Positions 8,340-18,566 of a DNA stretch of 64,000 bases are shown in pieces. Position 1 is the first letter of the stretch; each line of letters opens with the position of its first letter. This stretch comes from Cohnella thailandensis (lineage in GTDB: Bacteria; Bacillota; Bacilli; Paenibacillales; Paenibacillaceae): contig NZ_JACJVQ010000001.1 in NCBI RefSeq assembly GCF_014212135.1, positions 44,243-108,242 of the forward strand, in the 5' to 3' direction. Position numbers and translations under genes: made by a program. Under the pieces are notes generated by a model. That model saw only the letters and a list, made by a program, of their open reading frames with translations, was not told the DNA's origin and did not search any database.

Positions 8340-9015
8340 AGCCATACTCCCCTCTGATCTCGTCCCTGACGATGGAGCCGCGCTCGATCGCGATGACGCG
8401 CTTGCGCAGGCTGTTGACGATCTCCTTATTGTGGGTAGCCATGACGATGGTCGTTCCGCGGAAATTGATCTCCTCCAGGAGCTTCATGATGCCCCACGAG
8501 GTCTCCGGATCCAGATTGCCGGTAGGCTCGTCCGCGACGATAACCGCCGGATTGTTGACGATGGCGCGCGCGATGGCGACGCGCTGCTGCTCCCCGCCGG
8601 ACAGCTGCGCGGGCAGGCTGTTCGCCTTGTGCTTCAAGCCGACGAGGTCCAGAACCTCCATCGTGCGGCGGCGGATCGAGCGCTTGGAGGCCTCGATGAC
8701 TTCCATGGCGAAAGCGACGTTCTCGTAGGCCGTCAGCTTCGGCAGCAGCCGGAAGTCCTGAAACACGACTCCGATGTTGCGGCGTACGTAAGGAATCTTG
8801 CGCGGTTTAAGCTTGCCTATATTGAACCCATTGACGGACAGCTGCCCTTTGGTGGGCACCTCTTCCCGATAGATGAGCTTCATGAAGGTGGATTTCCCTG
8901 CACCGGAAGGCCCGACTATGTATACGAACTCATTGCGGTCGATCACAACATTGACGCCTTGAAGCGCGGAGGTTCCGTCCGGATAGGTCTTCCAGATGTC
9001 GTGCATTTCTATCAC
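8329..9015 (-). CDS. ftsE: Cell-division ABC transporter ATPase FtsE
   Basis: 228 residues, a complete ABC ATPase: Walker A GPSGAGKST with Lys41, signature LSGGEQQ at 138-144, Walker B VIVADEP with Asp162/Glu163, and the switch His in MATHN. The FtsE-specific start ++I-x-M-x-x-I-W-K-x-Y-P is visible. Translation probably begins at a GTG with AGGAAG 7 bases upstream. It is the first gene of ftsE-ftsX-M23 peptidase. FtsE binds ATP in the cytoplasm and drives FtsX to activate cell-wall hydrolysis in elongation, division or sporulation. Confidence 0.95.
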   Translation of the reverse strand: MIEMHDIWKTYPDGTSALQGVNVVIDRNEFVYIVGPSGAGKSTFMKLIYREEVPTKGQLSVNGFNIGKLKPRKIPYVRRNIGVVFQDFRLLPKLTAYENVAFAMEVIEASKRSIRRRTMEVLDLVGLKHKANSLPAQLSGGEQQRVAIARAIVNNPAVIVADEPTGNLDPETSWGIMKLLEEINFRGTTIVMATHNKEIVNSLRKRVIAIERGSIVRDEIRGEYGYEV

Positions 9016-9263
9016 ATGATCACTTCCTGTTTGTATTCAGACTTTAGATACTTCGACATCATGCGGGAAAATCCTCCCCTTGTCGATCCCTCTCTCCAAC
9101 ATCCACCAGGTCCGTTCGACCTAGAGGGCTTGTACGGCTTGATTTTCCGGATTTTTTTAAAATTTTCTAATCTGCACCAACAACAATGCCCTCTGGATAA
9201 TCGTATATGATTATGCCAGTCTCTTTATGTTCTGGATTCCAATGGATGATTGGAGGGGTGCCC

Positions 9264-10685
9264 ATGAGAAAATGGTGGATAGCCGCGATCGTCTTCGTCA
9301 TCGTGGTCGGAGTGGGAGCCGGTACGGCCGGAGGGCGCGCGATTCGGGAAGGAGAAGATTTGCTCCCTGCCCGGCTGAGCGTCGGAGGCTTGCAGATTGG
9401 CGGCATGAGCTCGGAGCAAGCGCTGAAGCTTCTGCGGGAGCGCACGAGCGAGCTGGAGAAGGTCAAGGTTCGGCTGAAAGGGGATCCGTCGGAATCCTCC
9501 TTGCCGCTCGCCAAGCTGGGCATGAGCATCGAAGCGAAGGAAGCGGAGCGTGCCCTGGAGGCGTTCGGCAAGGCGAAATGGTATCAAAGGGGGAAAATGA
9601 AGAAGGAACTGCGATCGGAATACGGGTTTGCGGTGGCTTGGGATGAGACGGCGCTGAGCAGCGAAACGGCTCGGGCTTGGGGAGAGCTCGGGGCCTCGGA
9701 GCCTCGCAATGCATCGAGAACGATCACGGAGCTGGACGAGGTCGTCTACGCTCCCGAGATCATCGGAACGAAAGCCGACCTGGCAGCTTTGCGGGAGTCG
9801 ATTGCCCATCTCGCCCCTCTATCGTTGACTGACGCCACTCCAACAGAATATGAGGTTGAGCTTCCGCTGGCGGAGGTCGTCCCCGAGGTGACGGTCGCCA
9901 GCCTGAAGGAGGAAGGCCTCGCGCGCAAAATCATGGAATTCTCCACCTCCTTCGAAACGAGCGGAGAAGGCCGTTCGCACAACGTCACGGCGGCCGCCAT
10001 GGCGCTCGACGGAACGCTGCTCCTGCCCGGAGACGAGTTCAGCTACGGGGATATCGTCGCCAAAGCCGAGAAGGAATACGGCTACAAGGAAGCGCCCGTC
10101 ATCCAGAACGGCAAGCTGGTCCCCGGCATTGGAGGCGGCATCTGCCAAGTATCCAGCACTCTTTACAATGCCATCATCCGAGTAGACGGCATCGATATCA
10201 CCGAGCGCCGCAACCATTCGATTCCGGTCTCCTACCTCCCTCTCGGGCTCGACGCCACCTTCGCCGACGGGTATATCGACTTCCGGTTCAAAAACACGAC
10301 GGGCAAGCAATTGTTGATCCGAACCGTCGTGAAGGATAAGGTGCTCACCGTGAAGCTGTTCGGCACCATGGACGAGAGCGTTCAGTACGAGATCGAGACC
10401 GTTCAGAAAAAGAGCGTCGCCCCGAAGACGGTGTACGTGTCGGACAGCGAGGTCAAGCTCGGCGGCTCGAAGGTCCAGCAGGCGGGCAAGGAAGGTCTCG
10501 TTATCGAATCGTACCGGGTGAAAAAAGTGAACGGGGAAGCCGTCGAACGCGCCAAACTCGCAACGAGCACCTACAAGGCGCAGAACGAGCTCATCGCCGT
10601 GAACCCGGCCGACTCCCGCCTGACGGGGAACGGCGGCTCCGACAGCGGGACCGGCAGCTCCAGCGGTGCCGTTGAGCTGGTGTGA
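9264..10685 (+). CDS. VanW family protein with G5 domain, exported
   Basis: 473 residues from the ATG at 9264, which has GGAGG 7 bases upstream. An N-terminal hydrophobic segment (about 4-25) exports or anchors the protein. A peptidoglycan-binding_4-type region follows; the VanW domain is around 235-345 (with GGGICQVSSTLYNAI and a conserved ERRNHSIPVSY), and a G5-like domain near 365-450 may bind glycan. Such proteins are common in Bacillales and lie outside the cell wall membrane face; their function is unproven, and the link to vancomycin resistance is only by name. The gene is transcribed away from ftsE. A repeat-rich region follows its stop. Confidence 0.82.
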   Translation: MRKWWIAAIVFVIVVGVGAGTAGGRAIREGEDLLPARLSVGGLQIGGMSSEQALKLLRERTSELEKVKVRLKGDPSESSLPLAKLGMSIEAKEAERALEAFGKAKWYQRGKMKKELRSEYGFAVAWDETALSSETARAWGELGASEPRNASRTITELDEVVYAPEIIGTKADLAALRESIAHLAPLSLTDATPTEYEVELPLAEVVPEVTVASLKEEGLARKIMEFSTSFETSGEGRSHNVTAAAMALDGTLLLPGDEFSYGDIVAKAEKEYGYKEAPVIQNGKLVPGIGGGICQVSSTLYNAIIRVDGIDITERRNHSIPVSYLPLGLDATFADGYIDFRFKNTTGKQLLIRTVVKDKVLTVKLFGTMDESVQYEIETVQKKSVAPKTVYVSDSEVKLGGSKVQQAGKEGLVIESYRVKKVNGEAVERAKLATSTYKAQNELIAVNPADSRLTGNGGSDSGTGSSSGAVELV

Positions 10686-10736
10686 GGCAAGTCGGCCACG
10701 CTTAGGTTAAAAGCCTCGACTCTCTTCATTATGCTT

Positions 10737-11062
10737 ATGCCGCCTCTCCCTTTCACTCAGGACTGTTCTTAGGTCGCTTCGTTTTCGCTTGTGGGGGAGA
10801 CGCTCGGTTGCGCTTTTCCACTTCGCTCCTAACACTATGTCGCCTCTCCCTTTCGCTCAGGATTGTTGCTAGATCACTTCGTTTCTGCTTGAGGGGGAGA
10901 CGTTCGGTTGCGCTTATTCCCCTTCCGTTCCTAACACTATGCCGCCTCTCCCTTTCACTCAGGACTGTTCCCAGGTCGCTTCGTTTCGCTTAAAGGGAGA
11001 CGCTCGGTTGCGCTTATTCACTTCCGTTCCTAACACTATGCTGCCTCTCCCTTTCGCTCAGG
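10737..11062. repeat. Tandem repeat, unit about 100 bp, 3.25 copies
   Basis: Units start with ATGCCGCCTCTCCC or a near match at 10737, 10837, 10939 and 11038 (periods 100, 102, 99). Each full unit contains, in order, CCTCTCCCTTTC, CTCAGGA, TCRCTTCGTTT, GGGGGAGACG or AAAGGGAGACG, TCGGTTGCGCTT and CTCCTAACACT or GTTCCTAACACT. The fourth copy breaks off after CTCAGG. In unit 3, TCTCCCTTT pairs with AAAGGGAGA to give a 9-bp stem around a 40-base loop; the other units keep part of it. Function unknown. Confidence 0.85.
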
Positions 11063-11261
11063 TTAGGGTCTTAGGGTTACTGAATTGCCGTTACAGTTCA
11101 GGTTCAGTAAAAGCCTCCACGTGCGAACCGAAGATGGATGGTGCAGGGAAGTGAGGAGCTGGGGAATCTTATGGGAGAAGACTAGCAGCGGGGTCTGGGG
11201 AACTTCATCACTCCCGTTACAAGACGACTAACCCTGAGCCAAGGGGAGAGGCGACACAGTG

Positions 11262-11302
11262 GGGTGAGCGGAGGGTGAGCGGAGGGTGAGCGGAGGGTGA
11301 GT
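11262..11302. repeat. 11-bp G-rich tandem repeat
   Basis: GGGTGAGCGGA occurs three times without interruption from 11262 to 11294 and then decays into GGGTGAGTGTG and further GAGCGAGTGT-like decamers up to about 11420. Every unit carries a GGG run on the plus strand. Confidence 0.8.
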
Positions 11303-11486
11303 GTGTAGGGTGAGTGTGGGGCGGTGTGAGCGAGCGTGAAGTGAGTGTTAATCGAGCGTAGGGCGAGAATGAGGCGTGCGTGGGGCGAGAATGGAGCGAG
11401 TGTCGAGCGAGCGTTTAGCGACATGGGAATGAAAGTTAGCCGAAGGCAGAATCCGAATAAATAACTTTTAAATGCAGCACGCATAT

Positions 11487-11525
11487 AAAAAAACAGCCCG
11501 AAACCGCACCGGCGGGTCTCGGGCC
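11487..11525 (-). terminator. Terminator of the arginine operon
   Basis: On the minus strand GCCCGAGACC and GGTTTCGGGC form a 10-bp stem with one mismatch or wobble, 9-base loop, followed by TGTTTTTTT. It starts about 16 bases after the argH stop codon. Confidence 0.88.
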
Positions 11526-11540
11526 TACATCGTACAACCT

Positions 11541-12956
11541 TTATTTGCTCTTCTCCGCGTACTCCTCGGCCCAAGCTTGCGTCTTGGCGAGTTCGGCTTC
11601 GGCGCGTTCGATCGCGGCGGCGACCTGCACGGAGGCCGTGCCTCCGTAGACGTTGCGCGCGTTCACGACCGTTTCCGGCTTCAGCACCTCGTAGATGCGA
11701 TCGTCGAACAGAGTGGAGAACTGCTTGAATTCCTCCAACGTCAGGTCGAGCAGGAACTTGTTCTGCTGGATGCAGTACAGAACCGTTTTGCCGATGACTT
11801 CATGCGCTTGGCGGAACGGAAGTCCCTTGTTCACAAGGAAGTCGGCGATGTCGGTCGCGTTCGAGAAGTCTTGGTCGACCGCGCGGCGCATTTTGTCCTT
11901 GCGGACCTTCATCGTCTCGATCATCGGAGCGAACAGCTGCAGAGCTCCCTGCAGCGTCTTCACCGTGTCGAACATGCCTTCCTTGTCCTCTTGCATGTCC
12001 TTGTTGTAAGCAAGAGGCAGGGACTTCAGCACGGTCAGCAGACCGACGAGATTGCCGTATACCCGGCCCGTTTTGCCGCGGACAAGCTCCGGAACGTCCG
12101 GGTTCTTTTTCTGCGGCATGATGCTCGAACCGGTACAGAAAGCGTCGTCCAGCTCGACGAATTGGAACTCGGTGCTCGACCACAGGATCAGCTCCTCGCT
12201 CAGGCGGGAGAGATGGGTCATGATCAGCGAGGCTCCGGCGAGGAACTCGACGATGAAGTCGCGGTCGCTCACGGCGTCGAGGCTGTTCTCGTAGACGCGG
12301 CCGAAGTTCAGCAGCTTCGCCGTGTACTGGCGATCGATCGCGAACGTCGTGCCGGCGAGCGCTCCCGCTCCCAGAGGAAGGGCGTCGATCCGCTTGTAGC
12401 TGTCTTGCAGGCGCTCGATATCGCGGCCGAACATGGAGACGTACGCCATCAGGTGATGGGCGAACAGGATCGGCTGCGCACGCTGCAGATGGGTATAGCC
12501 CGGTACGATCGTGTCGAGGTTCGCTTTGGCTTGCCCGATCAGCGCCGCCTGGAGCTTGGACAGCATCCCGACGAACTCGACCACGCGCTTGCGCAGGTAC
12601 AGATGCATGTCGGTGGCGACCTGGTCGTTCCGGCTGCGGCCGGTGTGCAGCTTGCCTCCGACCGGTCCGATCTCGTCGATCAGCGCTTTCTCGATGTTCA
12701 TGTGAATGTCTTCGTCCGAAATCTCGAATTCGATCTCTCCGCGCTGGATCCGGTTGCGCACCTTCATCAGCCCGAGCTTAATCGTCTCCACGTCCTCGGC
12801 CGGAAGGATTCCGCACTTGCCCAGCATCGTGACGTGAGCCAGGCTGCCTTGGATGTCCTCCTCGGCCAATTCCTTATCGAACGTAATCGATGCGGTATAT
12901 TCTTCGACCAGCTGGTCGGTTTTCTTCGTGAACCGTCCGCCCCACAGCTTGCTCAT
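11541..12956 (-). CDS. argH: Argininosuccinate lyase
   Basis: 471 residues, the usual length. It splits argininosuccinate into arginine and fumarate, the last step of arginine synthesis, as a cytoplasmic tetramer of the fumarase/aspartase superfamily. The superfamily signature [12 protein letters not shown] is present around residues 280-290, with the N-terminal WGGRF and the [11 protein letters not shown] region. GAAGGGAG precedes the ATG. It is the last gene of argCJBDFGH, 21 bases after argG, and is followed by a strong terminator. Confidence 0.97.
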   Translation of the reverse strand: MSKLWGGRFTKKTDQLVEEYTASITFDKELAEEDIQGSLAHVTMLGKCGILPAEDVETIKLGLMKVRNRIQRGEIEFEISDEDIHMNIEKALIDEIGPVGGKLHTGRSRNDQVATDMHLYLRKRVVEFVGMLSKLQAALIGQAKANLDTIVPGYTHLQRAQPILFAHHLMAYVSMFGRDIERLQDSYKRIDALPLGAGALAGTTFAIDRQYTAKLLNFGRVYENSLDAVSDRDFIVEFLAGASLIMTHLSRLSEELILWSSTEFQFVELDDAFCTGSSIMPQKKNPDVPELVRGKTGRVYGNLVGLLTVLKSLPLAYNKDMQEDKEGMFDTVKTLQGALQLFAPMIETMKVRKDKMRRAVDQDFSNATDIADFLVNKGLPFRQAHEVIGKTVLYCIQQNKFLLDLTLEEFKQFSTLFDDRIYEVLKPETVVNARNVYGGTASVQVAAAIERAEAELAKTQAWAEEYAEKSK

Positions 12957-12977
12957 GTTCGTAATAGCTCCCTTCGA

Positions 12978-14222
12978 TTACCCGTTCAGGCCGGAAGCGC
13001 CGTTCACTCCGGAGGATACCTTCAGGCGCAGCGCGTTCAGGCGAATGAAGCCGGTCGCGTCGCCTTGGTCGTAGGCCTGGGTCGGGTCGGCTTCCATCGT
13101 CGCGATGTGAGGGTTGTACAGGCTGACCGGGCTCTTGAGGCCGGCGGCCATGACGTTGCCCTTGTACAGCTTCAAACGAACGGTGCCCGTCACGTTCTTC
13201 TGGCTCTCGTTCACGAGCGCTTGGATCGCCAGACGCTCCGGAGCGAACCAGAAGCCGTTGTACACGAGCGAAGCGTACTTGGAGATAAGCGAGTCGCGCA
13301 GGTGCATGACGTCGCGGTCCATCGTCAGCGACTCCATTTTGCGATGGGCGGTGAACAGGATCGTGCCGCCCGGCGTCTCGTATACGCCGCGGCTCTTCAT
13401 GCCGACGAAGCGGTTCTCCACCATATCCACGCGTCCGATGCCGTGCTTGCCGCCCAGCTCGTTCAGCTTCTCCATGACGGCCAGCGGGCTCAGCTTCTCC
13501 CCGTTCACGGTCACGCAATTGCCGCCTTCGAAGTCCAGTTCCACGTATTCCGCTTGGTCCGGAGCTTTCTCCGGGGAGACGCTCAGCACGTACATGTCCT
13601 GCACGTCGTCCGCGCTGGAGTCGAACCAAGGATCCTCGAGCATGCCGCTCTCGAAGCTGATGTGCAGCAGGTTGCGGTCCATCGAATAAGGCTTCGCCGC
13701 GGAGGCTTGAACGTTGATGCCGTGCTTCTCGGCGTAAGCGATCATCTCGGCGCGTCCCGGAAACGCGTTGCGGAACGCTTCATCGCGCCAAGGAGCGATC
13801 ACTTTAATGTCGGGAGCCAGGGCGGCGGCCGTCAGCTCGAAGCGGACTTGGTCGTTGCCCTTGCCGGTAGCGCCGTGGGCGATCGCCGTCGCGCCTTCCG
13901 CGCGGGCGATCTCGACCATGCGCTTGGCGATCAGCGGACGGGCGATCGAGGTGCCGAGCAGGTATTGGCCTTCGTACAGGGCGCCCGCTTGGAACATCGG
14001 ATAGATGAAGTCCTTCGCGAATTCGTCGCGCAGGTCGTCGATGTACACCTTGGAAGCGCCGGTCTTGATCGCCTTCTCTTCGAGGCCGTCCAGCTCCTCC
14101 TTCTGGCCGATGTCCGCGGTAAAGGTGATGATCTCCGCGTCGTAGGTTTCTTTAAGCCAAGTCAGGATGACGGAAGTGTCCAGGCCGCCGGAGTAGGCGA
14201 GCACGATTTTTTCTTTAGCCAT
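12978..14222 (-). CDS. argG: Argininosuccinate synthase
   Basis: 414 residues. It joins citrulline and aspartate with ATP to give argininosuccinate. The N-terminal ATP pyrophosphatase loop [11 protein letters not shown] (about residues 9-19) is intact, and the citrulline/aspartate-binding [14 protein letters not shown] (about 115-128) is present. Upstream GGAG lies within a slightly long spacer before the ATG. The last residues are rich in Gly, Asn and Ser. It follows argF in the operon and supplies argH next to it. Confidence 0.97.
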   Translation of the reverse strand: MAKEKIVLAYSGGLDTSVILTWLKETYDAEIITFTADIGQKEELDGLEEKAIKTGASKVYIDDLRDEFAKDFIYPMFQAGALYEGQYLLGTSIARPLIAKRMVEIARAEGATAIAHGATGKGNDQVRFELTAAALAPDIKVIAPWRDEAFRNAFPGRAEMIAYAEKHGINVQASAAKPYSMDRNLLHISFESGMLEDPWFDSSADDVQDMYVLSVSPEKAPDQAEYVELDFEGGNCVTVNGEKLSPLAVMEKLNELGGKHGIGRVDMVENRFVGMKSRGVYETPGGTILFTAHRKMESLTMDRDVMHLRDSLISKYASLVYNGFWFAPERLAIQALVNESQKNVTGTVRLKLYKGNVMAAGLKSPVSLYNPHIATMEADPTQAYDQGDATGFIRLNALRLKVSSGVNGASGLNG

Positions 14223-14270
14223 GGGTGGGTAAACGCTCCTTCGTTATCTGGTCTATCGATCGTACAAAAT

Positions 14271-15230
<960 letters not shown>

Positions 15231-15295
15231 GGCGATTCCTCCTTTGCTTCTCTATTTTTTGGCCGGCGTCCAGGGGACGACTAAGGCGTTTTAAT

Positions 15296-16474
15296 TTAGT
15301 TTGTGGCAGCCGCCAGCTGTTCGGACAGGACCGAAGCCAGGATGCCGACCGCTTCGTCGATCTCTTCTTCGGCAATGAGCAGGTTCGGAAGCAGGCGCAG
15401 GACGTTCGGTCCGGCCGTGATGACGAGCAGGCCGCGCTGCTGCAGGGCGGCGACGATGTCCGCGACCGGTCCCGCGCACTCGATTCCGACGAGCAAGCCG
15501 CGGCCGCGCACTTCCACGACGTTAGGCAGGTCGTTCAGGGCTGCGCGCAGCTTGGAGATCAGAAGCTCGCCGGATGCCGCGGCGCGCTCGGGCGCTTGCT
15601 CGATCAGCATCGTCTCGATCGTGGCGATGATCGCCGCCGTGGCGATCGGCGTGCCGCTGAACGTCGAGCCGTGCGAGCCTGCCGTGAACGCCGGAATGAG
15701 CGGAGCCTTCGCCAGCATGGCGCCGACCGGGAAGCCGCTTCCGATGCCCTTGGCCAAGGTGAAAATATCCGGTTCGATGCCGTAGTGCTCGTAGGCGAAC
15801 AGCTTGCCGGTCCGTCCCATTCCCGTCTGAATCTCGTCGAGAATGAGCAGGATGCCTTCGCGGTCGCACAGCTCGCGAACCTCGCGCACGAATTGCGGAT
15901 CCGCTTCGAGCACGCCGCCTTCGGCCTGGATGAGCTCCAGCATGATCGCGGCCGTCTTGTCCGTGATCGCTGCCTTAAGTGCTTCGATATCGTTAAGCGG
16001 AACGTGAACGAAGCCGACCGGAAGAGGCAGGAAGCCTTCCTTTACCTTATCTTGGCCCGTTGCCGTCAAAGTAGCCAGCGTGCGCCCGTGGAACGATTGC
16101 GTGAACGTAACGATCTCGTAACGCTCGTTGCCGAGCACCTTCTGATGGTAACGGCGGGCGATCTTGATCGCCGCCTCGTTCGCTTCGGCGCCGCTGTTGC
16201 AGAAGAACACGGCGTCGGCGCAGCTGTTGTCGGTCAGCAGCTTGGCCGCTTTCTCTTGATTCGGGTTGTAGAACAGGTTGGATACGTGCCACAGCTGATC
16301 CAACTGATTCACGAGAGCGTTCTTCACCCGTTCCGGCACGTGCCCGAGACTCGTCACCGCGATGCCGGTCATGAAGTCGAGATACTCCTTGCCCTGGTCG
16401 TCCCACAGACGGCTTCCTTTCCCCTTCACTATGGTAATCGGATAGCGCGCGAATGTCGGAAACAAACTGCTCAT
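15296..16474 (-). CDS. argD: Acetylornithine aminotransferase
   Basis: 392 residues, class III PLP-dependent aminotransferase. It converts N-acetylglutamate semialdehyde to N-acetylornithine. The cofactor lysine lies in FTLAKGIGSGFPVGAML (about residue 240), and the LILDEIQTGMGRTG motif that holds the pyridine ring is just before it. GAAAGGAGAG precedes the ATG. It is the fourth gene of the arginine operon, between argB and argF, and probably can also act on related 4-amino substrates such as those of lysine synthesis. Confidence 0.95.
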   Translation of the reverse strand: MSSLFPTFARYPITIVKGKGSRLWDDQGKEYLDFMTGIAVTSLGHVPERVKNALVNQLDQLWHVSNLFYNPNQEKAAKLLTDNSCADAVFFCNSGAEANEAAIKIARRYHQKVLGNERYEIVTFTQSFHGRTLATLTATGQDKVKEGFLPLPVGFVHVPLNDIEALKAAITDKTAAIMLELIQAEGGVLEADPQFVREVRELCDREGILLILDEIQTGMGRTGKLFAYEHYGIEPDIFTLAKGIGSGFPVGAMLAKAPLIPAFTAGSHGSTFSGTPIATAAIIATIETMLIEQAPERAAASGELLISKLRAALNDLPNVVEVRGRGLLVGIECAGPVADIVAALQQRGLLVITAGPNVLRLLPNLLIAEEEIDEAVGILASVLSEQLAAATN

Positions 16475-16513
16475 CTCAATCTCTCCTTTCCAACCCTGTA
16501 ATGTGATAAAAGA

Positions 16514-17299
16514 TTAACCTCGCAAAATACGAGTTCCGATTCCGCCTTCGCGAACCGCGCGGCTCAGAACCTTCGGCGTCGCTCCGTCCACGATCAGGAC
16601 TTCCTTCACGTCGCCGTGCAGGCAGCTCATGGCCGCTCGCACTTTCGGAATCATCCCGCCGTAGATCTCGCCGCTCGCGATCATCTCCTCGATGTCCGCG
16701 AACGTTACTTGCGGCAGCACCTTTTTCTCCCCGTCTACCGTCCTCATGATGCCGGGAACGTCGGTGACGACGATCATTCGCTCGACGCCCAGCCCGGAAG
16801 CGACCGCTCCCGCCGCCGTGTCGGCGTTGATGTTGTAGCGCTGGCCTTGCTTGTCGATGCCGATCGGAGCGATAACCGGAAGATAGCCCAGCTTCAGGAT
16901 GCCCTCGATCAGCTCCGAGTTGACGCCTACGGTGTCCCCGACAAAGCCCAGCTCGCCGGCGTTCTCGACCGGCTGCGCCTCGATCAGGCGGCCGTCCGTG
17001 CCCGACAGGCCCAGCGCCTTCGCCCCGTTCTGCTGCAGCTTGCGAACGATCTCCTTGTTGATGCGCCCCGCGAGCACCATCTCGACGACCTCGAGGGTCG
17101 CTTCGTCGGTCACGCGCAGCCCGTTCAGGAACTTGCTCTCGATGTTAAGCTTGCCGAGCGTCTCGTTGATGGCCGGCCCGCCCCCATGGACGATAACCGT
17201 CTCCACTCCGCTCTCCTGCAGTTCCCTTATATCTTGGAAAAAAGCGTCCGGAAGGGCAGCCAGCGTGCTGCCCCCGCACTTCATGACGAATCTCTTCAC
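16514..17299 (-). CDS. argB: Acetylglutamate kinase
   Basis: 261 residues, amino-acid kinase family. It phosphorylates N-acetylglutamate. The glycine-rich KCGGSTLAALP and VIVHGGGPAINETL stretches form the nucleotide and substrate sites. A GTG start at 17299 is supported by AAGGGGG 8 bases upstream. It lies 13 bases after argJ. The N-terminus is short and lacks the extra helix seen in arginine-inhibited hexameric kinases, which suggests the non-inhibited dimeric type; this is inference from length only. Confidence 0.95.
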   Translation of the reverse strand: MKRFVMKCGGSTLAALPDAFFQDIRELQESGVETVIVHGGGPAINETLGKLNIESKFLNGLRVTDEATLEVVEMVLAGRINKEIVRKLQQNGAKALGLSGTDGRLIEAQPVENAGELGFVGDTVGVNSELIEGILKLGYLPVIAPIGIDKQGQRYNINADTAAGAVASGLGVERMIVVTDVPGIMRTVDGEKKVLPQVTFADIEEMIASGEIYGGMIPKVRAAMSCLHGDVKEVLIVDGATPKVLSRAVREGGIGTRILRG

Positions 17300-17312
17300 T
17301 GACCGCGCCCCC

Positions 17313-18542
17313 TTACGTCCGGTAAGCGGCGTTGATCCGGACGTAGTCGTACGTCAGATCGCAGCCCCAAGCGACCGCTTGCCCGCTTCCGTAGTTCAGG
17401 TCGACGCGAATGGCAACCGTATCGCCTTTAAGGTAAGCGAGCGCCTCATCCTCGTCGAACGCCACCGGCCTCGACTGCTCCAGCACGGAGATATCGCCGA
17501 GCCGGATATCGACCGCGTTCACGTCGACCGGACGCCCCGCGCGGCCGACCGCCGCGATGATCCGGCCCCAGTTCGCGTCGGCGCCGAAAGCGGCGGACTT
17601 CACGAGGCTGGACCCGATGATCGTCTTAGCGATCGCTTGCGCGTCCTCGTCGGACCGCGCGCCGGTTACCGTCGTCTCGATCAGCTTGGTCGCGCCTTCG
17701 CCGTCGCGGGCGATCGCCTTCGCCAGAACCTCGCACACGTAGCGGAGGCCGTCCGCGAACGCCGCGAAATCCGGATGCTCGCGGGTCAGCTCCTTGTTGC
17801 CGGCCAGGCCGCTGGCCATCGCCACGAGCATGTCGTTCGTGCTCGTGTCCCCGTCAACGGTGATCATGTTGAACGTCACGTTGGTCGCTTCGCGAAGCAG
17901 CTCTTGCAGAAGTTCAGAAGATATCGAAGCATCCGTCGTTACGAAGCCGAGCATCGTCGCCATGTTCGGATGAATCATGCCCGAGCCTTTGGCCGCGCCG
18001 GCGATCGTCACTTCCTGCCCGTCTACGGTTACGCGGACGCAGGAGGTCTTCTTCACGAGGTCGGTCGTCAGGATTGCTTGGCAGAAATCGTCCGACCCTT
18101 GCTCGTTCGCCTGAAGCTTCTCCGGGAGCTTCGCGATGCCGGAGGACACCCGATCCATTTTCAACAATTCGCCGATAACGCCCGTGGACGCCACCGCGAC
18201 TTGGTGCTTCGGAATGCCGAGAGCTTCGGCCATCTCGGATCGCATCGTCCGGGCGTCGTCTTCGCCTTGCTTGCCCGTGCAGGCGTTGGCGTTGCCGCTG
18301 TTGACCAGCATCGCGCGCAGCTTGCCTTCCTCCGCCAGGCTCTCCCGCGTCACCTGAAGCGGTGCCGCCTGGAACAAATTCGTCGTATATACGGCCGCCG
18401 CCGCGGCGGGGACTTCGCAAACAATGACTCCCAGATCGTGTCTGTCCGTTTTTTTCAGGCCGCAATGCAGTCCGCCCGCCTTGAAGCCCTTAGGCGTCGT
18501 GATGCCGCCCTCGATGATAGCGTATGTCTTCCCCATGGTCAC
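17313..18542 (-). CDS. argJ: Bifunctional ornithine acetyltransferase / N-acetylglutamate synthase
   Basis: 409 residues. ArgJ moves the acetyl group from N-acetylornithine to glutamate, closing the acetyl cycle. It is an Ntn-type enzyme that cuts itself before a threonine; the site is visible as KGSGMIHPNMATMLGF (about residues 183-198), with cleavage expected before the Thr. A GTG start is chosen because GGAGG is 7 bases upstream of it; the ATG two codons on would be 13 bases away. Whether it can also use acetyl-CoA (bifunctional form) cannot be read from sequence, but no argA is present here. Confidence 0.95.
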   Translation of the reverse strand: MTMGKTYAIIEGGITTPKGFKAGGLHCGLKKTDRHDLGVIVCEVPAAAAAVYTTNLFQAAPLQVTRESLAEEGKLRAMLVNSGNANACTGKQGEDDARTMRSEMAEALGIPKHQVAVASTGVIGELLKMDRVSSGIAKLPEKLQANEQGSDDFCQAILTTDLVKKTSCVRVTVDGQEVTIAGAAKGSGMIHPNMATMLGFVTTDASISSELLQELLREATNVTFNMITVDGDTSTNDMLVAMASGLAGNKELTREHPDFAAFADGLRYVCEVLAKAIARDGEGATKLIETTVTGARSDEDAQAIAKTIIGSSLVKSAAFGADANWGRIIAAVGRAGRPVDVNAVDIRLGDISVLEQSRPVAFDEDEALAYLKGDTVAIRVDLNYGSGQAVAWGCDLTYDYVRINAAYRT

Positions 18543-18566
18543 TCTCGTTCCTCCGTTATGGGTCTA

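Larger units (their letters stand above)
10686..11486. other. Non-coding repeat-rich region between vanW-like gene and argH
   Basis: About 800 bases between two convergent genes with no convincing gene. It holds three and a quarter copies of a roughly 100-bp tandem repeat (10737-11062), an opposite-strand copy of the repeat core (about 11229-11250), an 11-bp G-rich tandem repeat (11262-11300) and then a degenerate run of GAGCGAGTGT-like 10-mers to about 11420. Short open frames here are low in complexity and have no ribosome sites. It is not like the compact spacing elsewhere in the window. Confidence 0.75.

Noticed and set aside
9016..9263. Promoters for ftsE and the VanW-like gene in the divergent gap
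   Set aside because: Several A/T-rich hexamers exist (for example TTGTTG-17-TTAAAA on the minus strand), but none is close enough to consensus to prefer.
10737..11062. CRISPR array
   Set aside because: Units are adjacent near-identical 100-bp repeats without unique spacers, and no cas genes are in the window.
11182..11574. A 130-codon minus-strand frame before the argH end
   Set aside because: It crosses the argH terminator and the G-rich repeats; its sequence is low-complexity and has no ribosome site.
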